The notes below the pieces were generated by a model. That model did no database searches. It saw only the letters and a program-made list of their open reading frames with translations, and was not told where the DNA came from. Below are positions 36,857-45,369 of a stretch of DNA of 64,000 nt, piece by piece. The number at the start of each line of letters is the position of its first letter. Position 1 is the stretch's first letter. Both the position numbers and the translations under genes were made by a program. The DNA is from Halalkalibacter alkalisediminis (GTDB lineage: Bacteria > Bacillota > Bacilli > Bacillales > Bacillaceae_D): positions 434,001 through 498,000 of the forward strand of contig NZ_JAQQWT010000001.1 of the NCBI RefSeq assembly GCF_028610705.1, written 5' to 3'.

Positions 36857-37011
36857 GCGATGAAATATTACTTGAATCATTTGAAAAAGCCTTTGAATTA
36901 GAGTTAAATGATGATTTTCTTCTTCTTTTATCACAAGAGGTAGGCAGAAGAGGAATTCAGGATTTGTTGAAATTTGATTATAGTAAATGTCAGAAAAAAG
37001 AAGATAAATAA
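36844..37011 (+). CDS. Sda-like sporulation histidine kinase inhibitor (55 aa)
   Basis: Reads (TTG)YRLSDEILLESFEKAFELE then LNDDFLLLLSQEVGRRGI, matching the Sda helical hairpin (B. subtilis [22 protein letters not shown]...). Sda blocks autophosphorylation of KinA/KinB to delay sporulation when replication is disturbed. It has a longer C-tail (QDLLKFDYSKCQKKEDK) than B. subtilis Sda. TTG 36844 overlaps rhaB by 13 bp and has only a weak site (GGGAAT). Its position between rhaB and rhaA is unusual. Confidence 0.75.
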   Translation: MYRLSDEILLESFEKAFELELNDDFLLLLSQEVGRRGIQDLLKFDYSKCQKKEDK

Positions 37012-37032
37012 ATGTCTACAAGGAGGCTAATC

Positions 37033-38289
37033 ATGAGCGTCAGAAATCAGTTCGACCTAGCAAAAAAGGAATATGAACAGTGGGGAATTAATGTTGAAGA
37101 AGTTTTTGAAAAATTAAAGAATGTTCCAATCTCTGTTCATTGTTGGCAAGGTGATGATGTAAGTGGATTTGAAGTAAATAAAGGTGAATTATCTGGTGGA
37201 ATCGATGTGACCGGTAACTACCCAGGGAAAGCGACGACTCCTGACGAGCTTCGTATGGATTTAGAAAAGGCTCTTTCTCTTATTCCAGGTAAGCATCGTA
37301 TTAATTTACATGCGATTTATGCTGAGACAAACGGAGAAGTAGTTGAACGAGATCAGTTAGAACCGAAGCATTTTGAAAAATGGGTATCATGGGCAAAAGA
37401 ACATGGTCTTGGTTTAGATTTTAACCCGACGTTATTCTCACACGAAAAAGCTGCAGATGGATTGACACTTACTCACCCTGATCCAGAAATCCGAAAGTTC
37501 TGGATTGATCATTGTATTTCTAGTAGAAAAATTGGAGAGTATTTCGGGAAAGAATTAGGAACACCTTGTTTGACAAATATTTGGATTCCTGATGGATATA
37601 AGGATACTCCGAGTGATCGACTTACACCGAGGAAACGCTTGAAAGAATCTCTTGATGAGATTTTTGCAGTAGAGTTGGACGAATCTTACAATCTAGATGC
37701 AGTAGAAAGTAAATTATTCGGAATTGGTTCGGAATCATTTGTAGTAGGTTCGCATGAATTTTACTTAAGTTATGCATTAAAAAACAACAAGCTTTGCTTG
37801 TTAGATACAGGGCATTACCACCCGACAGAAACCGTTTCTAACAAAATTTCAGCGATGCTTTTATTTAATGATAAGGTTGCCTTACATGTCTCCAGACCTG
37901 TACGTTGGGATAGTGATCACGTCGTCACGTTTGATGACGAATTAAAAGAAATTGCCCTAGAAATCGTTCGCAATGATGCTCTTGATCAAGTAATGATCGG
38001 ACTTGATTTCTTTGATGCAAGTATTAACCGTATCGCTGCATGGACCATTGGGACCCGTAATATGGTAAAGGCATTATTGTTTGCAATGCTCATGCCAAAT
38101 CAACAATTAAAAGAACTACAAGAGAACGGTGATTACACGAAAAGACTCGCTCTCCTTGAAGAATTTAAAACGTACCCATTCGGAGCAATCTGGAATTATT
38201 ATTGTGAACAAATGAATGTTCCAGTAAAAGAACTGTGGTTAGAAGAGGTTTCAGAGTATGAAGAAAAAGTTCTTTCTAATAGAAAATAG
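37033..38289 (+). CDS. rhaA: L-rhamnose isomerase
   Basis: Metal-dependent TIM-barrel isomerase converting L-rhamnose to L-rhamnulose, 418 residues as usual. Family segments [15 protein letters not shown]-like near residue 40 ([14 protein letters not shown]), [36 protein letters not shown] and [16 protein letters not shown] contain the metal-binding acidic and His residues. ATG 37033 follows AAGGAGG. The mutarotase gene rhaM of B. subtilis is not present here. Confidence 0.96.
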   Translation: MSVRNQFDLAKKEYEQWGINVEEVFEKLKNVPISVHCWQGDDVSGFEVNKGELSGGIDVTGNYPGKATTPDELRMDLEKALSLIPGKHRINLHAIYAETNGEVVERDQLEPKHFEKWVSWAKEHGLGLDFNPTLFSHEKAADGLTLTHPDPEIRKFWIDHCISSRKIGEYFGKELGTPCLTNIWIPDGYKDTPSDRLTPRKRLKESLDEIFAVELDESYNLDAVESKLFGIGSESFVVGSHEFYLSYALKNNKLCLLDTGHYHPTETVSNKISAMLLFNDKVALHVSRPVRWDSDHVVTFDDELKEIALEIVRNDALDQVMIGLDFFDASINRIAAWTIGTRNMVKALLFAMLMPNQQLKELQENGDYTKRLALLEEFKTYPFGAIWNYYCEQMNVPVKELWLEEVSEYEEKVLSNRK

Positions 38290-38349
38290 GACCTAGTTGC
38301 AGTCAGGCTTATAGTGAAATAAATTTGCCTGGGTGCATTTTTCCTTTTA

Positions 38350-38378
38350 TATAATAAAAATGGTATATTTAATTCAAA
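38350..38378 (+). promoter_or_regulatory. rhaR promoter -10 and candidate operator
   Basis: TATAAT at 38350-38355 (TTGCCT at 38325-38330, 19-bp spacing) is followed at the expected start of transcription by TATATTTAATTCAAA (38364-38378), the same 15-mer as before rhaEW. Confidence 0.5.
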
Positions 38379-38446
38379 AGCTAAAGATTATTCTTGAAAC
38401 AATATAAAACAAAGGTTTACACACGAGTGTTTTCGGAGGTGACGAA

Positions 38447-39205
38447 ATGCTAGTAGCTGAAAGGCATGAAAAAATCACTCAGCTTGTCAATGAAAAAAGA
38501 AGTATCCGCGTTACTGAATTAAGTCAAATTTTTAGTGTGACGGAAGAGACTATCCGTCGTGATTTAGAGAAGCTTGAAAGTGAGGGGAAATTACAGCGAA
38601 GCCATGGCGGTGCAGTTAGTATTAAAGAAAATGAAATTGAGGCCCCGTACTTCGAAAGAGAAATACAAAATGTGAAAGAAAAATTGGCCGTAGCAGAGGA
38701 AGCAATCAAGTATGTAGCAACAAATGATCGAATCATTTTAGATGCGAGCACAACTGCCTGGTATATGGCAAAAAGATTGCCAGATATGCCCTTAACTGTA
38801 TTAACAAACTCAATGAAAGTAGCAATGGAATTAGCGAACAGAGAAAAAATATCTGTCATTACAGTAGGTGGGACGATGTTACAGAAGTCTCTATCCTTTG
38901 TTGGGCCACAAACGAATAATGCACTAGAATATTATCATGTTAACAAGGCGTTTATTTCTTGCCAAGGGATTCATGCGAAACGAGGAATAAGTGATTCAAA
39001 TGAAATGCAGGCACTTGTTAAACAGAAAATGATCGAAATATCTGATGAAGTCTATTTGTTAGCTGATCATACTAAATTTGATAAACAAGCATTTTCACGT
39101 GTAGCGACTATAAATACGATTACCTATATTATAACAGATTCTAAGACAGATCAGGACCAAATAGAAGCTTTCGAAGAAATGTCTATAAGGGTCATTCGTC
39201 CTTAA
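38447..39205 (+). CDS. rhaR: DeoR family transcriptional regulator of rhamnose genes
   Basis: A 252-residue DeoR-type repressor: N-terminal winged helix (VTELSQIFSVTEETIRRDLE, ~20-40) with the GKLQRSHGGAV hinge, then a sugar-phosphate sensing domain (TLLDAS-like ILDASTTAWYMAKRL; ITVGGTMLQKSLSFVG). It is downstream of rhaA with its own promoter. Probably represses the locus until a rhamnose intermediate binds. ATG 38447 follows CGGAGGTGA. Confidence 0.9.
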   Translation: MLVAERHEKITQLVNEKRSIRVTELSQIFSVTEETIRRDLEKLESEGKLQRSHGGAVSIKENEIEAPYFEREIQNVKEKLAVAEEAIKYVATNDRIILDASTTAWYMAKRLPDMPLTVLTNSMKVAMELANREKISVITVGGTMLQKSLSFVGPQTNNALEYYHVNKAFISCQGIHAKRGISDSNEMQALVKQKMIEISDEVYLLADHTKFDKQAFSRVATINTITYIITDSKTDQDQIEAFEEMSIRVIRP

Positions 39206-39642
39206 TGGTTGTTTTAAAAACGCAATTCCTTGTAGTTCTTAAAATCGAGGATGTGGAATAGTCTCCTTTAAAATTCACGTACAATAAGTTATATCATGTG
39301 ATTCGTAAAGAATGGGAGTTTACTAGTCTTCTCGGTAAAACGTGCTTCAGCTTCGGGGGGCTTAATTATGATTTATGAAGTCCTCTTCCTTTATTAGAAA
39401 AAAGAAAGTTTCGGTAATACATAAAAAAGAACGTATAGTTCGCATACTCAGAAGCAAACAGTATAGTGATGAACATTTTTAAATTTAATAAAAAGATTAC
39501 TTATATTGTTAAATATAAAACTAATTCATAAGTTTTTCATATATAAAGTTACACATTTAAAGGATATAGTGGATCTATAAAGAATAATTTAATATATCCA
39601 AGAAATAGAAAAGTGAAAAACTACTTACATGAGGTGAATATT
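39206..39642. other. Intergenic region, nothing recognised
   Basis: About 435 bp, AT-rich from 39470. No ORF with a start signal, no clear terminator after rhaR and no Crp/Fnr-type palindrome. A lost flavodoxin-domain 5' half of the next gene cannot be traced here. Confidence 0.6.
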
Positions 39643-40830
39643 GTGCAAAATAGTGATCTGAAAAGCACGGAACAGACAACAAATGAGAAAGCGGTTTCAG
39701 TTACATATTCAAGGACGAATCCTTTTCAAGCGGAAGTTCTTAAAACTGTAAATTTGAATGGACCTGGCTCTAATAAAGAAACCCGGCACATCGAATTATC
39801 TTTAAATGGTTCGAACCTTTCATATGTTCCTGGTGATTGTCTTGGGATCTTTCCTGAAAATGATCCAGAGCTGGTGGCTACACTTCTTACGGAAATGAAA
39901 TGGGATTCAGAAGAAAGCGTAACAATTAATAAAAAGGGGGATAGTCTTCCTCTAGGCGAAGCTTTGACAACGTACTTTGAAATTACTTTATTAACGAAAA
40001 AGATTATGCAGCAAGCGGCGCAATTTACAGAAAATGAGGAAATTCAAAAGCTTGTATTACCGGAGAATAAAGATCAACTAAAAGAATATATAGAAGGACG
40101 CGATTTGCTCGATCTTATACGTGACTTTGGGCCATTAAATGGATCAGCTCAAGATATTGTTTCTCTTTTAAGAAAAATGCCGCCACGCCTATATTCGATT
40201 GCGAGCAGCTTAACAGCACACCCAGATGAAGTACACTTGACAATTGGTGCTGTACGATACGAAACGAATGGACGTGAAAGAAAAGGGGTATGTTCTGTAC
40301 AATGTGCAGAACGTGTTGACCAAGGAGATACACTCCCAGTATTCATTCAACAAAATAAACACTTCTTTCTACCAGAATCCACAGAACGAGACATTATAAT
40401 GGTAGGCCCAGGAACAGGAATTGCTCCATTCCGTTCTTTCATTCAAGAACGAGCAGTGAATGAAGGAGCAGGTAAATCTTGGTTGTTTTTTGGGGACCGG
40501 CATTCGGCGACTGATTTTCTGTACCAAGATGAGCTAGAAAGATATCAAAACGATGGAGTTCTAACAAAATTAGATGTTGCATTCTCACGTGATACGGAAA
40601 AGAAAGTGTACGTACAGCATAAGATGCTTGAGAACAGCAACGAATTGTTTGCTTGGTTAGAAGCTGGAGCATATTTCTACGTGTGTGGAGATAAACAATA
40701 TATGGCTAAAGACGTCCATAACGCGCTTATTGACATTATTGAAACAGAAGGCGATATGAGCCGCGAAGCAGCGGAAGAGTATCTAACAGAAATGCAAAAG
40801 CAAAAACGTTACCAGCGTGATGTATATTAA
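39643..40830 (+). CDS. CysJ-like FAD/NADPH reductase lacking the flavodoxin domain
   Basis: 395 residues matching the C-terminal two thirds of sulfite reductase flavoprotein CysJ: connecting/FAD domain (PRLYSIASS, ~190; GVCSVQC) and NADPH domain (GPGTGIAPFRSF; GDRHSATDFLYQDEL; YVCGDKQYMAKDV near the end, RYQRDVY C-terminus). The ~200-residue FMN flavodoxin domain of CysJ is absent. GTG 39643 has GAGGTGA; the frame starts only at 39613. With no cysI nearby and an anaerobic island downstream, it may pass electrons from NADPH to another acceptor. Confidence 0.85.
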   Translation: MQNSDLKSTEQTTNEKAVSVTYSRTNPFQAEVLKTVNLNGPGSNKETRHIELSLNGSNLSYVPGDCLGIFPENDPELVATLLTEMKWDSEESVTINKKGDSLPLGEALTTYFEITLLTKKIMQQAAQFTENEEIQKLVLPENKDQLKEYIEGRDLLDLIRDFGPLNGSAQDIVSLLRKMPPRLYSIASSLTAHPDEVHLTIGAVRYETNGRERKGVCSVQCAERVDQGDTLPVFIQQNKHFFLPESTERDIIMVGPGTGIAPFRSFIQERAVNEGAGKSWLFFGDRHSATDFLYQDELERYQNDGVLTKLDVAFSRDTEKKVYVQHKMLENSNELFAWLEAGAYFYVCGDKQYMAKDVHNALIDIIETEGDMSREAAEEYLTEMQKQKRYQRDVY

Positions 40831-40842
40831 ATGAAATCTAAC

Positions 40843-40875
40843 CATAAAGAGACAGGAATTTTCCTGTCTCTTTAT
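40843..40875 (+). terminator. Terminator after the CysJ-like gene
   Basis: Stem AAAGAGACAGGAA / TTCCTGTCTCTTT. Confidence 0.85.
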
Positions 40876-41148
40876 GTGCTTTTAGACATGTGCACAATCT
40901 TTAGGACGTCTAGCGCGACCTATGATCTGAAAGAAAGTCGGTGACAAATCTCGCTTCAGGAAAAAGTCTCGATGAATGAATCTATTCAGGCACCATTCAC
41001 CCTTGTAAAAAAACACAACTGTCCAAATTACAATTCGGTGATTACATATATTCGGATTCTACAATGAGATATTTAATTCTCTGTATTCTGTACACATGAT
41101 CCATTCGTTGTCTTCATTGAGCTAATCACAAGCTTGTTATAATATAAA

Positions 41149-41193
41149 GGTGCCTGACCAAATAAGATTAATGTTAAAATGGTCAGGCACCTA
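41149..41193 (-). terminator. Terminator-like inverted repeat after the nitronate monooxygenase gene
   Basis: AGGTGCCTGACCA / TGGTCAGGCACCT, 13 perfect base pairs around a 19-base loop, followed on the minus strand by TTTATATTATAA. The GGTGCCTGAC core resembles dispersed repeats I recall from Bacillaceae genomes. Confidence 0.6.
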
Positions 41194-41199
41194 TTCAAA

Positions 41200-42153
41200 T
41201 CATATGCAAGCTTTATATTCTCTCATGATATTGTTGATGATTGTCTTAACTGGTAGAATATCTTTAATTTCATGTACTCTTGCACCTGCAAAAACTAGGC
41301 CATTCTCGCAATCTCCATTCTTAGATGTAATCAAAGAATCTAGCGTACAAAAACGATAAGAACAATTCTTCAAGCAATCCATGCACTTCTTAATTTTCAC
41401 CTTTTTATCATCTGAAATAAGTTCAGTGAAATGGTTTTTAATTGCACGGCCCTCGAGACCAACAGTTGTTTTTACCAAAAGTGTGTCTTCATATTTCGCA
41501 TGTACATATTTTTCTTTAAATGATAACGGTGCATCACACTCTTCACTAGCAACAAACCTTGTTCCCATTTGGACCCCAGAAGCACCCAGATTTAATGCGC
41601 GTGCGAGATCTTCTCCAGTCATAATCCCTCCAGCAGCAATGACTGGAATCTTAACCGCTGTAACCACTTCCGGCAATATATCAAACAAAGGTCTATTAGT
41701 ACCTAGGTGCCCACCAGCTTCATGGCCCTCTACAACAACTGCGGAAGCACCAAGACGTTCTGATAGCTTAGCAAGTTTCGCTGAAGACACAATCGAGATG
41801 ACGGGAATGTCAGCTTCTTTGCCCCAAGCATACATATCTCTTGAAATTCCAGCGCCTGATATGATGAAATCAACTTTTTCTTCAATGGCGGCTTTCATCT
41901 TTTCAGCAAAGTCATTCATGGAGAAGAGAACGTTTACCCCAATATATCCTGAATTGTTTATGTTCTCCTTAGTCTTCCTTATATGTGACCTCAATTCATT
42001 GACTGTAATCCCTGTCCCTGAGATAATCCCAATTCCTCCTGCGTTTGCAACTGCAGATGCGAGCCGACTTAATGAAATTCCTACACCCATGCCACCTTGA
42101 ATGATTGGAACCTTTGGCAACATATGACCGATTTTTAATTGTGGAAAGTTCAA
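41200..42153 (-). CDS. Nitronate monooxygenase / FabK-like FMN oxidoreductase
   Basis: TIM-barrel flavoprotein of ~317 residues (NPD/YrpB group). FMN-binding PIIQGGMGVGIS at the start, catalytic His region VVVEGHEAGGHLG, AAGGIMTGEDLARAL phosphate site, MGTRFVASEE. The C-terminal part has five Cys (KKCMDCLKNCSYRFC and later C), suggesting a metal or cluster site seen in some enoyl-ACP-reductase-like relatives. TTG 42153 with GGGGTG upstream is preferred to the longer frame from 42225. Confidence 0.85.
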   Translation of the reverse strand: MNFPQLKIGHMLPKVPIIQGGMGVGISLSRLASAVANAGGIGIISGTGITVNELRSHIRKTKENINNSGYIGVNVLFSMNDFAEKMKAAIEEKVDFIISGAGISRDMYAWGKEADIPVISIVSSAKLAKLSERLGASAVVVEGHEAGGHLGTNRPLFDILPEVVTAVKIPVIAAGGIMTGEDLARALNLGASGVQMGTRFVASEECDAPLSFKEKYVHAKYEDTLLVKTTVGLEGRAIKNHFTELISDDKKVKIKKCMDCLKNCSYRFCTLDSLITSKNGDCENGLVFAGARVHEIKDILPVKTIINNIMREYKACI

Positions 42154-42401
42154 AAATACACCCCATTTCACATATTTATTAAGTTTGACCTTAATATCTC
42201 TTAATAGTAACAATAGGGTCTTCAAACAACTGTGACCTAATTAACACCTACTCCTAAAAGTTGATATAAGTTTTTCTTTGCCACACAATGGTCAAATTTT
42301 TAGTCCGTATCATTTTCGAGAGAGCGCCATTTCTCATTGCAACTATATAATAACTTTGGTTTTATAAAATTTATTAGGTGTTTTTAAATAGTTCTAAATT
42401 A

Positions 42402-42444
42402 TGTGATTCCAATCACATGTTCTTAATTGTTTCTCTGGTAATCT
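42402..42444 (+). promoter_or_regulatory. Crp/Fnr-type site and promoter of the hemerythrin gene
   Basis: Perfect TGTGA-TTCCAA-TCACA (42402-42417); -10 TAATCT at 42439-42444, exactly as expected for a site centred at -41.5. Confidence 0.88.
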
Positions 42445-42467
42445 TGTAAAAAAGGAGGTTTTCAGTT

Positions 42468-43001
42468 ATGACCCAATTTTGTGAACTAGCAGGGAATGAA
42501 TCAGTAAAGTTATGTCCGCCTCTTCAAAGACTCAAAAGCGAACATGTACCTTTAAGAGCACAAATGAAAAATTTATATGAATTGTCTGTATCAATTGAAA
42601 AAGAAAAAGAGATGGGGAGAATGAAAGATAAGTTATGGCAACTTCGAAATGGAGTCATCGAGTTCGTTACTCTCTTAGATCCTCATTCTGAAAAGGAGGA
42701 AGGAGTGTTATTTCCGATGGTGGCCAATTACATTGGAAAAGATGTAGGTCCGATATATGTGATGGAATATGAGCACGATCAAGCAAAAGGCAACTTACGA
42801 AAGTTTCTAGAGGAAACCATTCATGTAGAAAAATGCCTCAACAGTATCGTAATACTTGAAATGGCAGAATTCTATAACCAAGCTTACCATGTATTACAAG
42901 GACATTTTTTGAAGGAAGAAGAAATTTTATTTCCAATGGCAGAAAAACTACTAACTAGTGAAGAGAAAATAAAATTGGAGAATCAAATAGGTACCATTTA
43001 A
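42468..43001 (+). CDS. Hemerythrin HHE domain protein
   Basis: A 177-residue helical-bundle di-iron protein. Likely iron ligands: His in LKSEHVPLR (~25), H/E in LDPHSEKEEGVLFP (~77-85), His in EYEHDQAKG (~105), and H/E in LQGHFLKEEEILFP (~147-155). Related proteins bind O2 or NO or repair Fe-S clusters. Preceded by a perfect Crp/Fnr palindrome, so probably induced without oxygen or by nitrogen oxides. AAGGAGG serves ATG 42468. Confidence 0.9.
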   Translation: MTQFCELAGNESVKLCPPLQRLKSEHVPLRAQMKNLYELSVSIEKEKEMGRMKDKLWQLRNGVIEFVTLLDPHSEKEEGVLFPMVANYIGKDVGPIYVMEYEHDQAKGNLRKFLEETIHVEKCLNSIVILEMAEFYNQAYHVLQGHFLKEEEILFPMAEKLLTSEEKIKLENQIGTI

Positions 43002-43116
43002 TAATTTGGTGAACATGGCTTACTCGTCCGTGTTCCCTTTTTTTCTAAATGCAAAAATTCATGATTTAGTGAGATGACGAGTCTTAGATCTATGAACTAA
43101 AAGATCCTGCTAGTCA

Positions 43117-43159
43117 CGTGATGTATCTCACATCCCAACATCATACACAAGCCTATAAT
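43117..43159 (+). promoter_or_regulatory. Crp/Fnr-type site and promoter of the radical SAM gene
   Basis: CGTGA-TGTATC-TCACA (43117-43132); TATAAT -10 at 43154-43159 in -41.5 geometry. Confidence 0.85.
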
Positions 43160-43185
43160 GGAGATGAATTGAATGGAGGGATTGT

Positions 43186-44322
43186 ATGTTTAACCGTGAT
43201 TTTAATGAAAATCCATTTATCGTTATTTGGGAATTAACTAGAGCATGCGAATTAAAGTGTCTTCACTGTCGAGCGGAGGCTCAGCACCACCGTCATCCTC
43301 TTGAACTGACATTTGAAGAAGGAAAAAAACTTATTAATGACATATATGAAATGGATAACCCGATGCTTGTGTTTACGGGAGGGGACCCACTAATGCGTCC
43401 TGATGTATATGAGATTGCTGAATATGCGGTTAAAAAAGGGATCCGTGTCTCGATGACACCAAGTGCAACCCCAAACGTTACGAAAGAAGCGATTCAAAAG
43501 GCAAAAGACGTTGGACTTGCTAGATGGGCGTTTAGTTTGGACGGACCTACATCTGCCATTCACGACCATTTTAGAGGTACGGAAGGTTCGTTTAAGTTAA
43601 CAATGAATGCAATCCGTCATCTGCATAGATTGGAAATCCCTATTCAAATTAATACCGTGATTTCTAGATATAACGTTGATGCGCTTGATGAAATGGCTAA
43701 ATTAGTAGAAGACTTGAATTGCGTGCTTTGGAGCGTATTTTTCCTCGTACCAATAGGGCGTGGGAAGGAAAACGATATGATTTCACCAGTAGAGCATGAA
43801 CAGGTGTTTCGCTGGCTTCATCAATTGAGTAAAAAAGTTTCTTTTGATATTAAAACAACCGCCGCTCAGCATTATCGACGTGTCGTTATTCAACAGAAAA
43901 TGAGAGAAAATCCCACTCCTGATCAAGCGATTCGCTATCAGGATGCATTGATGAAAGGGATGACTGGCCCATTTGATGGACTTGGTCGCGCACCAAAAGG
44001 AGTCAATGATGGTAACGGCTTTGTCTTTATCTCACACATAGGAGATGTCTATCCAAGTGGATTGCTGCCTGTTAAAGCTGGAAATGTTCGCACAACGCCA
44101 TTAGCTGATATCTATCGCGATTCACCTATTTTTAAAGATTTACGTAATCCTGATAAATATAAAGGCAAGTGTGGTGTCTGTGAATTTCGATATGTTTGCG
44201 GAGGATCACGGTCTAGAGCCTATGCAATGACTGGGGATTACATGGAAAGTGAACCATACTGTGTATACATCCCAAAATCAATGAGAAAACAGAATAAAGA
44301 AAAAGTAAGACATGAACAATAG
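43186..44322 (+). CDS. Radical SAM/SPASM protein (TIGR04053-like)
   Basis: A 378-residue radical S-adenosylmethionine enzyme. [4Fe-4S] motif CELKCLHC (~20-27), GGDPLMRPD SAM-binding segment (~66-74), and a C-terminal SPASM-like Cys set (CGVCEFRYVCGG and later YC). Related to heme-modifying enzymes of the NirJ/AhbC/AhbD type and to the TIGR04053 family. Its island context with heme-copper and Mo enzymes would suit a heme-related role, but this is an inference. Confidence 0.85.
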   Translation: MFNRDFNENPFIVIWELTRACELKCLHCRAEAQHHRHPLELTFEEGKKLINDIYEMDNPMLVFTGGDPLMRPDVYEIAEYAVKKGIRVSMTPSATPNVTKEAIQKAKDVGLARWAFSLDGPTSAIHDHFRGTEGSFKLTMNAIRHLHRLEIPIQINTVISRYNVDALDEMAKLVEDLNCVLWSVFFLVPIGRGKENDMISPVEHEQVFRWLHQLSKKVSFDIKTTAAQHYRRVVIQQKMRENPTPDQAIRYQDALMKGMTGPFDGLGRAPKGVNDGNGFVFISHIGDVYPSGLLPVKAGNVRTTPLADIYRDSPIFKDLRNPDKYKGKCGVCEFRYVCGGSRSRAYAMTGDYMESEPYCVYIPKSMRKQNKEKVRHEQ

Positions 44323-44341
44323 CGTTCATGTCTTACTTTTT
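44303..44341 (+). terminator. Terminator after the radical SAM gene
   Basis: Stem AAGTAAGACATGAAC-type (AGACATGAAC / GTTCATGTCT) with T-run. Confidence 0.88.
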
Positions 44342-44357
44342 GTGAAGAAACATTAGA

Positions 44358-44388
44358 AAAAAGGATCGTTTCATAAGACGATCCTTTT
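44358..44388. terminator. Second hairpin between convergent genes
   Basis: Stem AAAAGGATCGT / ACGATCCTTTT, loop of 8; A-run and T-run flanks suit both directions. Confidence 0.82.
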
Positions 44389-44432
44389 AAGAATGAATAT
44401 CTGATTAAATGACTACCTTTTTGAGTCAGAAC

Positions 44433-45140
44433 TTACACTTGCGCAACTGCTCGTGGGAACAGTACATTGTTTTCTAAATGAATGTGTTGGAACAGATCAG
44501 CCTCCAGGTCCTCAAGCCGTTGATAGACTAAACGATAAGTACCGCATGCTCCCTCTGGAGGAGTAAAATCATTTGTAATGTCACGAAGTTCTTTTAAAAT
44601 ATTACCGGCGTTGCTATGTTCAGATTCTAATTCATCAACGACCTTTTGCAATTTCTTATAGTTTTCCTCAGTCCTGTTTTGCTCAACTTCTAAAATGAGA
44701 GGGAAATCTTCCGTTTCCTCTTTAATTAAATGCTGTTCTAACTCAACCCGCAATTCATGAAATAATCGATGGATTTGAGCTAAATGAGGTTGTCCTGCCC
44801 CATGAACACGTAATACTTTTGTGACGTATGGACTTAATTGAGGTAGCTCTTCATTAATGTAGCGATGATGTTTATTGATAATGTAATCGATTAATTCACT
44901 ATACGATGCGCGTTCCCACTCGATTCTTGATTCATTTAATGCGGTTGTTTCCTGATAAAGTGTATTTAGCTTTGTTAATACTTCATCTGCTGATAAACTT
45001 CTCTCATGAATGGCTTCTATAAGCGGACGGTTACCTCCGCAGCAAAAGTCGATACGATAAGATTTAAAAAGGTCACTTGCTTTTGGAAATTTCGTTACGA
45101 TTTCACCTACAACAGATGTTTCAGTAAATGTTCGTTCCAT
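44433..45140 (-). CDS. scdA: RIC family Fe-S cluster repair di-iron protein (ScdA/YtfE)
   Basis: 235 residues: N-terminal ScdA_N domain with DFCCGGNRPL (~34-43, the family Cys pair) and a C-terminal hemerythrin-like di-iron domain (NKHHRYINEELP, RVHGAGQPHL, EQHLIKEETEDFP, ESEHSNAG, HIHLENNVLFPRA). It repairs Fe-S clusters damaged by NO or peroxide. ATG 45140 follows TGGAGGAA; the longer frame lacks a site. A Crp/Fnr palindrome lies upstream, shared with the divergent regulator gene. Confidence 0.95.
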   Translation of the reverse strand: MERTFTETSVVGEIVTKFPKASDLFKSYRIDFCCGGNRPLIEAIHERSLSADEVLTKLNTLYQETTALNESRIEWERASYSELIDYIINKHHRYINEELPQLSPYVTKVLRVHGAGQPHLAQIHRLFHELRVELEQHLIKEETEDFPLILEVEQNRTEENYKKLQKVVDELESEHSNAGNILKELRDITNDFTPPEGACGTYRLVYQRLEDLEADLFQHIHLENNVLFPRAVAQV

Positions 45141-45179
45141 TTCAATTCCTCCATGTGATTCAATTTTGGATCTAAATAA

Positions 45180-45222
45180 AGGATAACAACGAATCATCGT
45201 TTACGTAGTGATTTAGATCACT
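45180..45222 (-). promoter_or_regulatory. Crp/Fnr-type site and promoter of scdA
   Basis: AGTGA-TTTAGA-TCACT (45207-45222); minus-strand -10 TATCCT at 45185-45180 in -41.5 geometry. Confidence 0.8.
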
Positions 45223-45287
45223 TAATAGTAGTGAATAATAATTTTCAAATAGACTAGTTTAGAAACAATCGCGCTTCTTAAGCTAAC

Positions 45288-45330
45288 TATGATATGAATC
45301 ACAGTGTTCTTTTGGGTGTTTTACTACAAT
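45288..45330 (+). promoter_or_regulatory. Crp/Fnr-type site and promoter of the regulator gene itself
   Basis: TATGA-TATGAA-TCACA (45288-45303); TACAAT at 45325-45330 in -41.5 geometry, implying autoregulation. Confidence 0.8.
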
Positions 45331-45369
45331 TGAATGAAGAGTATAACTTGATGAGTAAGGGGTTTTAAT

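Noticed and set aside
41381-42100. 239-codon plus-strand frame opposite nitronate monooxygenase
   Set aside because: Shadow of a well-supported gene; no ribosome binding site or family features.
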